DNA of 11,834 nt from Comamonadaceae bacterium (lineage in GTDB: Bacteria > Pseudomonadota > Gammaproteobacteria > Burkholderiales > Burkholderiaceae_C): contig CANHUM010000022.1 of NCBI GenBank assembly GCA_947463845.1, forward strand, positions 1 to 11,834, given 5' to 3'. The notes beneath the pieces were generated by a model. That model saw nothing but the letters and a program-made list of their open reading frames with translations. It had not been told where the DNA came from and ran no database searches. Of the stretch, positions 1 through 6,377 are shown in pieces. Every line of letters begins with the position of its first letter. The first letter of the stretch is position 1. The position numbers were made by a program, and so were the translations under genes.

Positions 1-753
1 AAGCTCAAGGCCGAGGACAAGGGCGGCTACTACCTGCTCAACGGCTCCAAGATGTGGATCACCAACGGGCCGGACGCCGACACCTTGGTGGTGTATGCCA
101 AGAGCGAGCCGGAAATGGGCGCCCGAGGCGTGACGGCTTTCCTGATCGAAAAAGGCATGAAAGGTTTTTCGATTGCGCAAAAGCTCGACAAGCTGGGCAT
201 GCGCGGTAGCCACACGGGCGAGCTGGTGTTCAACAACGTTGAAGTGCCCGCCGAGAACATTCTGGGTGGCTTGAACAATGGCGCCAAGGTGCTGATGAGT
301 GGTCTGGACTATGAACGCGCGGTGCTCACGGGTGGCCCCCTGGGCATCATGCAGGCGGTCATGGACAACGTGATCCCCTACATCCACGACCGCAAGCAGT
401 TTGGTCAAAGCATCGGCGAGTTTCAGCTGATCCAGGGCAAAGTGGCCGACATGTACACCGTGCTGCAGGCAGGGCGCTCCTTTGCCTACACCGTTGCCAA
501 AAACCTCGACCTGCTGGGCACCGAACATGTGCGCCAGGTGCGCAAGGATTGCGCCTCGGTCATCCTCTGGACGGCCGAGAAAGCCACCTGGATGGCGGGC
601 GAAGGCGTGCAGATTTTTGGTGGCAATGGCTACATCAACGAATACCCGCTGGGCCGTCTGTGGCGCGACGCCAAGTTGTACGAAATCGGCGCGGGCACCT
701 CAGAGATCCGCCGCATGCTGATCGGCCGCGAGCTGTTTGCCGAAACCTGCTGA
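1..753 (+). CDS. ivd: Isovaleryl-CoA dehydrogenase, 3' part (5' end outside window)
   Basis: FAD-dependent oxidation of isovaleryl-CoA to 3-methylcrotonyl-CoA, an early step of leucine degradation; electrons normally pass to ETF. The frame is open from base 1 and 250 residues are present; the family is about 390 residues, so roughly the first 140 are missing. The flavin-domain segment [14 protein letters not shown] (window residues 14-27) and the C-terminal stretch [14 protein letters not shown] (206-219) are typical of this enzyme. The decisive feature is the catalytic base. Most acyl-CoA dehydrogenases carry it in a late YEGT motif, but here that place reads GAGT (230-233), and a glutamate sits instead in GLDYER (Glu105, bases 313-315), as in characterised isovaleryl-CoA dehydrogenases. 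The carbonic anhydrase gene starts 10 nt after the stop. I am confident of the family and fairly confident of the substrate. Confidence 0.95.
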   Translation, partial: KLKAEDKGGYYLLNGSKMWITNGPDADTLVVYAKSEPEMGARGVTAFLIEKGMKGFSIAQKLDKLGMRGSHTGELVFNNVEVPAENILGGLNNGAKVLMSGLDYERAVLTGGPLGIMQAVMDNVIPYIHDRKQFGQSIGEFQLIQGKVADMYTVLQAGRSFAYTVAKNLDLLGTEHVRQVRKDCASVILWTAEKATWMAGEGVQIFGGNGYINEYPLGRLWRDAKLYEIGAGTSEIRRMLIGRELFAETC

Positions 754-763
754 GCCGCTGGTC

Positions 764-1405
764 ATGCAAACACTGCTCGCCAAAAATCGCGAATGGGCTG
801 CGCGCATGGTCCGCGAAGATCCCGAGTTTTTTGCTCGTCTGGCGAACCAGCAAACCCCCCGGTTCCTGTGGATTGGTTGCTCTGACAGTCGGGTGCCGGC
901 CAATCAAATCACAGGGCTCGATCCGGGAGAGGTGTTTGTCCACCGCAATGTGGCCAACCTGGTGGTGCACTCAGATCTGAATGCTTTGTCCGTGATTCAG
1001 TACGCGGTCGATGTCCTCAAAGTCGAGCAGATCATGGTGGTGGGGCATTACGGCTGCGGCGGTGTGCTGGCCACCTTGCGCGGTTTGCGTGTGGGGTTGG
1101 TTGATAACTGGTTGCGGCATGTGCACGACGTGAAAGTGCGTCACCGCCGTCGCCTCGATCACCTGAGCATTCCCGAGCAGGAAGACACCTTGTGCGAAAT
1201 GAACGTGATCGAGCAGGTGGGCAACGTGGCGCTGACCAATGTGGTTCAGGACGCATGGGCCCGCGGCCAGAAACTCAGCGTGCATGGTTGGTGCTACGGC
1301 GTCAAGGACGGACTGGCCAAAGACCTCGGTGTCAGCATGAGCCATCCGGGTGAGGTGCTGGGTGTTTTCCGCAGCGCGCTCAAGCGCTACCCAAGAGGCG
1401 GGTGA
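764..1405 (+). CDS. can: Beta-class carbonic anhydrase
   Basis: Interconverts CO2 and bicarbonate with a zinc ion in the cytoplasm. The product is 213 residues, close to E. coli Can. The zinc ligands are visible as Cys39 and Asp41 (CSDSR, 39-43) and His95 and Cys98 (HYGCGG, 95-100); the HRNVAN segment follows at 60-65. Trp36, Arg61 and Tyr178 lie at a constant offset of three from the Trp39/Arg64/Tyr181 triad known to bind inhibitory bicarbonate in E. coli and Haemophilus enzymes, so this is probably an allosteric type II enzyme. The start at ATG 764 gives the usual N-terminus MQTLLAKNREWA; an in-frame TTG at 737 lies inside ivd and adds only unconserved residues. No good ribosome site is seen, so translation may be coupled to ivd. 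The position in a leucine cluster suggests bicarbonate supply to methylcrotonyl-CoA carboxylase (inference). Confidence 0.94.
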   Translation: MQTLLAKNREWAARMVREDPEFFARLANQQTPRFLWIGCSDSRVPANQITGLDPGEVFVHRNVANLVVHSDLNALSVIQYAVDVLKVEQIMVVGHYGCGGVLATLRGLRVGLVDNWLRHVHDVKVRHRRRLDHLSIPEQEDTLCEMNVIEQVGNVALTNVVQDAWARGQKLSVHGWCYGVKDGLAKDLGVSMSHPGEVLGVFRSALKRYPRGG

Positions 1406-1410
1406 CGGGC

Positions 1411-1911
1411 ATGAGCCTGGCCGATTTTCTGGAGTTGGGCAGTTATGCGGTGACCGTGTTCGGTTTGCCCTATGCCGTCTGGGTGTTTTGGCTTGAGCAA
1501 CGCAAAGAGCGCGAGAACGAAGAAGAAGAGGCTTACCAGCACTTGTCGGATGCCTACAACGACTTCCTCAAGGTGGTGCTCGACCACGCCGACTTGCAGC
1601 TGCGCACCAACCAAGCCCTGCCAGCCCCGACGGCTGAACAAAAAGAGCGGATGTTGATCATTTTCGACATGCTGATTGCCTTGTTCGAGCGCGCTTATCT
1701 CATTGCTTACCATCAGAAAATGAGTGCCACCGAACAGCGTCGCTGGAATTCATGGGACGACTATATGCGCGAGTGGTGTCGGCGAGATGATTTCCGGCAT
1801 TGCTTGCCACTGCTGCTGCGCGGGGAAGACCCCGACTTCGTGGCTTACATCCGCCGCATCGCCGAAGAAGAAACCGGCGAGCACCTCATCATTGCAGACA
1901 TCCACATTTGA
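1411..1911 (+). CDS. Uncharacterised membrane-anchored protein, 166 aa
   Basis: I do not recognise a named function. The N-terminus (residues about 8-28, LGSYAVTVFGLPYAVWVFWL) is a single likely membrane helix, followed directly by a very charged segment (EQRKERENEEEEAYQ, 29-43). This pattern suggests an anchor with the remainder in the cytoplasm. The rest is mostly helical, with a hydrophobic helix at 81-100 and a striking aromatic, acidic and arginine-rich block, WNSWDDYMREWCRRDDFR (112-129). The C-terminus LRGEDPDFVAYIRRIAEEE is acidic. The start is uncertain: ATG 1411 is preferred here, but GTG 1402 overlaps the carbonic anhydrase stop (GTGA) and adds three residues. An AGAGG at 1394-1398 is poorly spaced for either start. 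The thiolase begins 11 nt downstream, so the gene probably shares the operon. Codon use looks like that of its neighbours. It is a real gene; its role is unknown. Confidence 0.82.
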   Translation: MSLADFLELGSYAVTVFGLPYAVWVFWLEQRKERENEEEEAYQHLSDAYNDFLKVVLDHADLQLRTNQALPAPTAEQKERMLIIFDMLIALFERAYLIAYHQKMSATEQRRWNSWDDYMREWCRRDDFRHCLPLLLRGEDPDFVAYIRRIAEEETGEHLIIADIHI

Positions 1912-1915
1912 AAGG
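1911..1915 (+). promoter_or_regulatory. Ribosome binding site of the thiolase gene
   Basis: AAAGG lies 7 nt before ATG 1923. It fixes the thiolase start there rather than at an in-frame upstream codon near 1800, which would add about 40 residues encoded within the preceding gene in another frame. Confidence 0.6.
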
Positions 1916-1922
1916 CTTCAAC

Positions 1923-3107
1923 ATGTCACACGATCCCATCGTCATTGTCAGCGCTGCCCGCACCCCCATGGGCAGTTTCCAGGGCGATTTTTCTGCGCTG
2001 GCCGCCCACGATCTTGGCGGCGCTGCCATCCAGGCCGCCGTGCAACGCGCAGGCATCAGCCCCGAGCTGGTCACTGAAGTGCTGTTTGGCAACTGTCTGA
2101 TGGCAGGCCAAGGCCAAGCCCCAGCGCGCCAGGCGGGCTTCAAGGGCGGTTTGCCCAAGAGCGCAGGCGCGGTCACTTTGTCCAAGATGTGCGGCTCGGG
2201 CATGCGCGCAGCCATGTTCGCGCACGACATGCTGGTGGCCGGTACGCACGACGTGCTGGTGGCGGGCGGCATGGAAAGCATGACCAATGCGCCCTACCTC
2301 ATGCTCAAGGGCCGTGGTGGCTACCGCATGGGGCATGACCGCATCTTTGACCACATGATGCTCGATGGTCTGGAAGACGCTTACGATCCTGGCCGCAGCA
2401 TGGGCACCTTTGGCGAAGACTGCGCCGCCAAATACAGCTTTACCCGTGCCGAGCAAGACCACTTTGCCACCACCAGCGTGCAGCGTGCCAAGGCCGCCAC
2501 CGAGTCGGGTGCCTTTGCCGCCGAGATCACGCCCGTGACGGTGAAGGACCGCAGTGGCGAGCGCGTCGTGTCCATCGACGAAGGCCCCGGCAAAGTCAAA
2601 CTCGACAAAATCACATCGCTCAAGCCCGCCTTCAAGAAAGACGGCACCATCACCGCCGCCAGCAGCTCGTCCATCAACGACGGCGCAGCCGCCATGGTGC
2701 TGATGCGCGAAAGCACTGCCGCCAAGCTGGGCTGCAAGCCCTTGGCTCGCATCGTGAGCCACGCGACCCATGCGCAAGAGCCCGAATGGTTTGCCACCGC
2801 ACCCGTGGGGGCCACCCAAAAAGCCCTGGCCAAAGCCGGTTGGAAAGTCGAAGACGTCGATTTGTGGGAAGTCAACGAAGCCTTTGCCGTGGTGCCCATG
2901 GCGCTGATGAAAGAGCTGAATGTCTCGCACGACAAGGTCAACGTGAACGGCGGTGCCTGCGCCTTGGGTCACCCGATTGGTGCGTCCGGTGCGCGCATCA
3001 TGGTCACGCTGATCCATGCGCTCAAGGCCCGCGGTCTCAAAAAGGGCTTGGCCACACTGTGCATCGGCGGCGGCGAAGGCACAGCGGTGGCGCTGGAACT
3101 GGTCTGA
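1923..3107 (+). CDS. Acetyl-CoA C-acetyltransferase (thiolase)
   Basis: Degradative or biosynthetic thiolase of about the usual length (394 residues). It probably splits acetoacetyl-CoA into two acetyl-CoA or runs in reverse. The complete active site is visible: nucleophile Cys90 in SKMCGSGMRA, NEAF at 318-321, His350 in GHPIGASGAR and Cys380 in CIGGGEG. These lie one or two residues from the classical Zoogloea numbering (Cys89, Asn316, His348, Cys378). The segment GGACALGHPIGASGARI resembles mitochondrial-type acetoacetyl-CoA thiolases more than the BktB type. TAASSSSINDGAA (244-256) stands where many family members have TAGNASGLNDGAA. The SDR gene follows after 3 nt. In this setting the likely substrate is acetoacetyl-CoA derived from leucine breakdown; a role in fatty acid oxidation or polyhydroxybutyrate synthesis cannot be ruled out. 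Confidence 0.93.
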   Translation: MSHDPIVIVSAARTPMGSFQGDFSALAAHDLGGAAIQAAVQRAGISPELVTEVLFGNCLMAGQGQAPARQAGFKGGLPKSAGAVTLSKMCGSGMRAAMFAHDMLVAGTHDVLVAGGMESMTNAPYLMLKGRGGYRMGHDRIFDHMMLDGLEDAYDPGRSMGTFGEDCAAKYSFTRAEQDHFATTSVQRAKAATESGAFAAEITPVTVKDRSGERVVSIDEGPGKVKLDKITSLKPAFKKDGTITAASSSSINDGAAAMVLMRESTAAKLGCKPLARIVSHATHAQEPEWFATAPVGATQKALAKAGWKVEDVDLWEVNEAFAVVPMALMKELNVSHDKVNVNGGACALGHPIGASGARIMVTLIHALKARGLKKGLATLCIGGGEGTAVALELV

Positions 3108-3110
3108 CAG

Positions 3111-3788
3111 ATGCTGACGGTCCTGCTCATCGGCGCATCGCGCGGTATCGGCTATGAACTGGCCCGCCAGTTCATCGGCAGTGGCGCACGCGTGATCGCC
3201 ACCGCCCGTTCGGACGCAGGACTGGAACGACTCAAGGCCTTGGGCGCACAAACCTTGCGCCTGGATGTGGCCAACCCGGCCAGCAACTCGGGCCTGGCTT
3301 GGCAACTGGATGGCGAGAAAATTGATCTTGCCATTTATGTGGCGGGTGCGATGGACCGCGCCAGCGCCAACACCCCGCCTACCCGCGACAGCTTCGATGC
3401 CGTGATGCACACCAACGTGATGGGTGCCATGCAGGTCATCCCCCAGATCGTGCCCATGGTGCAGGATGCGCATGGCGTGATCGCCTGCATCAGCTCCATC
3501 ATGGGCAGCCTGCAAGAGACCACCAGCGGCAATGCCGCGCTGTACCGTGTGAGCAAGGCCGCGCTCAACATGGTGGTCCGCTGCACGCAAGCTGAGCAGC
3601 CGGACATCACCGTGCTGGCCATCCACCCTGGCTGGGTGCAGACCGACATGGGCGGCGAACAAGCGCCGCTCACGCCCGAGCAGAGCGCGATCAGTTTGTG
3701 CCAGACCTTGAGCACTGTCCTTGAACAACGCGACCCGAAGCACAGGGGTGCATTTTTGAACCATGATGGGCAAACGCTGCCCTGGTGA
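3111..3788 (+). CDS. Short-chain dehydrogenase/reductase (C-factor-like SDR)
   Basis: NAD(P)-dependent oxidoreductase of the classical SDR fold, 225 residues. The cofactor glycine motif is GASRGIG (8-14). Asp52 in RLDVANP is the usual adenine-contacting residue. The active site shows Ser128/Ser129 in CISSIMG and the YRVSK box with Tyr145 and Lys149; Asn102 in HTNVMGA is the fourth tetrad residue. HPGWVQTDMGG (172-182) is the segment seen in short, CsgA/C-factor-like SDRs. The usual NNAG after beta strand 4 reads YVAGA (76-80), so both asparagines are missing. It starts 3 nt after the thiolase stop, and its own stop overlaps an in-frame GTG (3785) of the following dehydrogenase frame. The tight spacing suggests co-transcription with acyl-CoA enzymes, but the substrate cannot be read from the sequence. 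Confidence 0.88.
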   Translation: MLTVLLIGASRGIGYELARQFIGSGARVIATARSDAGLERLKALGAQTLRLDVANPASNSGLAWQLDGEKIDLAIYVAGAMDRASANTPPTRDSFDAVMHTNVMGAMQVIPQIVPMVQDAHGVIACISSIMGSLQETTSGNAALYRVSKAALNMVVRCTQAEQPDITVLAIHPGWVQTDMGGEQAPLTPEQSAISLCQTLSTVLEQRDPKHRGAFLNHDGQTLPW

Positions 3789-3808
3789 ACCGACAACGAA
3801 AGACCGAC

Positions 3809-4936
3809 ATGCTGCTGACCCCCGACCAGGAAATGATCCGTGACGCTGTGCGCGACTTTGCCCAGCGCGAGCTGTGGCCTCATGCTGCCGAGTGGGACAA
3901 GAAGCATCACTTCCCGAAAGACGTGCACAAGGGCCTGGCCGAGCTGGGAGCCTACGGCATTTGCGTGCCTGAGGAGTGGGGCGGCGCGGGTCTGAACTAT
4001 GTGACGCTGGCGCTTGTGCTCGAAGAAATCGCAGCGGGCGACGGCGGCACCAGCACTGTGATCAGCGTGACCAATTGCCCCGTGAACGCCATCTTGATGA
4101 TGTACGGCAACGCCGCGCAAAAAGAACAATGGCTGCGTCCCTTGGCTCAGGGTCAGATGCTGGGTGCTTTTTGCCTGACCGAGCCGCATGTGGGCTCGGA
4201 TGCCTCGTCCTTGCGGACCACGGCCGTGAAAGACGGCGACGAGTACGTCATCAACGGCGTCAAGCAGTTCATCACCAGCGGCCAAAACGGCGATGTGGCC
4301 ATCGTGATCGCCGTCACCGACAAGGGTGCCGGCAAGAAGGGCATGAGCGCCTTCTTGGTGCCCACCAGCGCACCGGGCTATGTGGTGGCACGCCTGGAAG
4401 ACAAGCTGGGGCAACACAGCAGTGACACCGCGCAGATCAACTTCGACAACTGCCGCATCCCTGCCGAGAACCTGATCGGTCAAGAGGGCGAAGGTTACAA
4501 GATCGCCCTGTCTTCTTTGGAGGGCGGGCGCATCGGTATTGCTGCGCAAAGCCTGGGCATGGCGCGCAGCGCACTCGATGTGGCGATTGACTACGCCAAG
4601 CAGCGCGAGAGTTTTGGCACCTCTATCTTCAACCACCAGGCGGTGGGTTTTCGCTTGGCCGACTGCGCTACGCAACTCGAAGCAGCGCGCCAGCTGATTT
4701 GGCACGCGGCCAGCCTGCGCGATGCAGGCCGCCCTTGCCTGAAAGAAGCGGCCATGGCCAAGCTGTTTGCCAGCGAAGTGGCGGAGAAAGTGTGTTCTGC
4801 CGCCATCCAGACCCTGGGCGGCTACGGCTATGTGAGCGACTTCCCTGTGGAGCGCATTTACCGCGATGTGCGGGTGTGCCAAATTTACGAAGGCACAAGC
4901 GACGTGCAGAAAATCATCATCCAGCGCGCACTTTGA
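3809..4936 (+). CDS. Acyl-CoA dehydrogenase (short/branched-chain type)
   Basis: FAD-dependent alpha,beta-dehydrogenation of an acyl-CoA, 375 residues, the normal length. Family signatures are GAFCLTEPHVGSD (119-131), the flavin segment EYVINGVKQFITSG (145-158) and LGGYGYVSDFPVERIYRD (336-353). The catalytic glutamate is Glu361 in QIYEGTSD. The helix position used by isovaleryl-CoA dehydrogenase is glycine here (SLEGGR, 236-241), so this is not a second copy of that enzyme and fits short-chain or 2-methyl-branched substrates better. ATG 3809 is preferred because a weak GAAAGA (3798-3803) precedes it at good distance and the protein then begins MLLTPDQEMIRD, a usual N-terminus. GTG 3785, overlapping the SDR stop, would add eight residues. 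It is the last gene before a strong hairpin. Exact substrate unknown. Confidence 0.93.
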   Translation: MLLTPDQEMIRDAVRDFAQRELWPHAAEWDKKHHFPKDVHKGLAELGAYGICVPEEWGGAGLNYVTLALVLEEIAAGDGGTSTVISVTNCPVNAILMMYGNAAQKEQWLRPLAQGQMLGAFCLTEPHVGSDASSLRTTAVKDGDEYVINGVKQFITSGQNGDVAIVIAVTDKGAGKKGMSAFLVPTSAPGYVVARLEDKLGQHSSDTAQINFDNCRIPAENLIGQEGEGYKIALSSLEGGRIGIAAQSLGMARSALDVAIDYAKQRESFGTSIFNHQAVGFRLADCATQLEAARQLIWHAASLRDAGRPCLKEAAMAKLFASEVAEKVCSAAIQTLGGYGYVSDFPVERIYRDVRVCQIYEGTSDVQKIIIQRAL

Positions 4937-4942
4937 GCGCCC

Positions 4943-4968
4943 GAATGGCCGAACGATTTCGGCCATTC
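4943..4968 (+). terminator. Perfect 11-bp inverted repeat behind the acyl-CoA dehydrogenase
   Basis: GAATGGCCGAA (4943-4953), loop CGAT, then its exact reverse complement TTCGGCCATTC (4958-4968). It begins 6 nt after the stop codon, where a terminator would be expected, and the stem is strong. No run of T follows on either strand, so it is not a textbook Rho-independent terminator. It could instead be an operator, since a possible -10 element for trkA follows 3 nt later. The repeat itself is certain; its role is not. Confidence 0.45.
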
Positions 4969-4971
4969 ACG

Positions 4972-4977
4972 TATGAT
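4972..4977 (+). promoter_or_regulatory. Possible -10 element of trkA
   Basis: TATGAT differs from the consensus TATAAT at one base. With normal spacing transcription would begin around 4984-4986, right at the trkA ATG, giving a leaderless or nearly leaderless message. No recognisable -35 is present; that place is taken by the inverted repeat. No Shine-Dalgarno-like sequence precedes the ATG, which agrees with the idea without proving it. Confidence 0.35.
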
Positions 4978-4985
4978 TTGGCCCC

Positions 4986-6377
4986 ATGAACATCATCATT
5001 CTGGGTGCAGGGCGTGTGGGCGAAAGCGTCGCTGAAAGCCTGGTTTCTGAGCAAAACGACATCACCGTCATCGACCAGGATCCTGCACGCTTGCGACTGC
5101 TGGAGGAGCGCCTGGACCTGCGCGGCGTGGTGGGCAACGGCATCCAGCCCTCGGTGCTGCGCGAGGCCGGAGCCCAGGACGCCGACATGCTGATCGCCTG
5201 CGCGGCGGCCGACGAGTCCAACCTGGTGGTCTGCAAGATTGCCCATGATGTGTTCAACGTGCCCACCACCATTGCCCGCCTGCGTTCGCCCGAGTTCAAC
5301 GAGGGTGACGAATTGCTTGGTAAGACCGGGTTTTCGGTGGACCATGTGATCTGCCCGGAAGAGTCGGTGATGCGCTACATCGAGCAACTCATCCAGTACC
5401 CCGAAGCCCTGCAGGTCCTTGAATTTGCCGAGGGTCGCGTCAGTCTGATCGTGGTGCGTGCAGCGGCCGACAGCTTGCTGGTGAACCACACCATTGCCGA
5501 ATTTCGTGATCGCTTGCCCCATGCCGAGATGCGCGTGGTGGCCCTGTACCGGCAGGACGCATTGGTGGACGCCTTGCCCGAGACCCGCATCCTGCCGGGC
5601 GATGAGGTCTTTGTGCTGGCCGATACGCGCAAGATTCCTATCGTGTTGGGCGGTATCCACAAAACCGACAAACCCGTGCAGCGCCTGATGCTGGCCGGTG
5701 GCGGCAAAGTGGGTTTGCGCCTGGCGCGCATTTTGGCGGGTCAGTACGACGTGAAGTTGATCGAGCGCGACAAAAAGCGCTGCGAATACCTGGCCAGCCA
5801 GTTGCCGTCGAGCATGCTCATCCTCAACGGTGATGGCGCAGACGAAGACCTCTTGCACGAAGAAAATGTGGGTGAGATGGACCTGTTCCTGGCCCTGACC
5901 AGCGACGACGAGGACAACATCATGTCTGCCATGCTCGCCAAGCGCATGGGCGCGCGGCGCGTCATGGCCTTGATCAACCGCCGCGCCTATGCCGACATGA
6001 TGCAAGGCAGCACCATCGACATCGCGATCTCTCCCGCCCAAACCGTGATCGGCGAATTGCTGGCGCACCTGCGCCGGGGCGATGTGGCGGCGGTGCACAG
6101 CCTGCGCCGGGGTGCTGCCGAAGCGTTGGAAGGCATTGCGCGCGGCGACAGCAAGACGTCCAAATTGGTGGGCCGCCGCGTCGAGGAAATCAAGTTGCCG
6201 CAAGGCGTGAGCATGGGCGCCATTGTGCGCGGAGAGGGTCGGAAATCCGAAGTGTTGATGCCACACCATGACACCCTGATTGAGGCCGACGACCACATCA
6301 TTTTGTTCATTCCCAACAAGCGCGATGTGCGTGCGGTGGAAAAACTTTTCCAGGTCAGCGCGACCTTTTTCGGCTGA
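4986..6377 (+). CDS. trkA: Trk system potassium uptake protein TrkA
   Basis: Cytoplasmic NAD(H)-binding regulatory subunit that gates the TrkH potassium channel; 463 residues, the usual length. It has two tandem RCK units. The first begins MNIIILGAGRVG, with the glycine motif at 7-12 and acidic Asp30 in VIDQD at the end of strand 2. The second begins near residue 233 with LMLAGGGKVG, with Glu260 in LIERD. Each is followed by a TrkA-C-like region (first around 140-220, second from about 380 to the end). The start at 4986 is fixed by the Rossmann strand beginning directly after the methionine. There is no clear ribosome site. The stop overlaps the trkH start by one base (TGATG), so the two are translated together. 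The 49-nt gap before it holds the inverted repeat and a possible -10, so trkA probably has its own promoter. Confidence 0.96.
   Translation: MNIIILGAGRVGESVAESLVSEQNDITVIDQDPARLRLLEERLDLRGVVGNGIQPSVLREAGAQDADMLIACAAADESNLVVCKIAHDVFNVPTTIARLRSPEFNEGDELLGKTGFSVDHVICPEESVMRYIEQLIQYPEALQVLEFAEGRVSLIVVRAAADSLLVNHTIAEFRDRLPHAEMRVVALYRQDALVDALPETRILPGDEVFVLADTRKIPIVLGGIHKTDKPVQRLMLAGGGKVGLRLARILAGQYDVKLIERDKKRCEYLASQLPSSMLILNGDGADEDLLHEENVGEMDLFLALTSDDEDNIMSAMLAKRMGARRVMALINRRAYADMMQGSTIDIAISPAQTVIGELLAHLRRGDVAAVHSLRRGAAEALEGIARGDSKTSKLVGRRVEEIKLPQGVSMGAIVRGEGRKSEVLMPHHDTLIEADDHIILFIPNKRDVRAVEKLFQVSATFFG

Noticed and set aside
737..763. In-frame TTG start for carbonic anhydrase inside the end of ivd.
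   Set aside because: It adds nine residues without conservation; ATG 764 gives the usual family N-terminus.
1926..3773. Open frame of 615 codons on the minus strand opposite the thiolase and SDR genes.
   Set aside because: It is the mirror of the codon bias of two well-supported genes; its product is rich in His, Gln, Ala and Gly, shows no domain, and spans the junction of two plus-strand genes.
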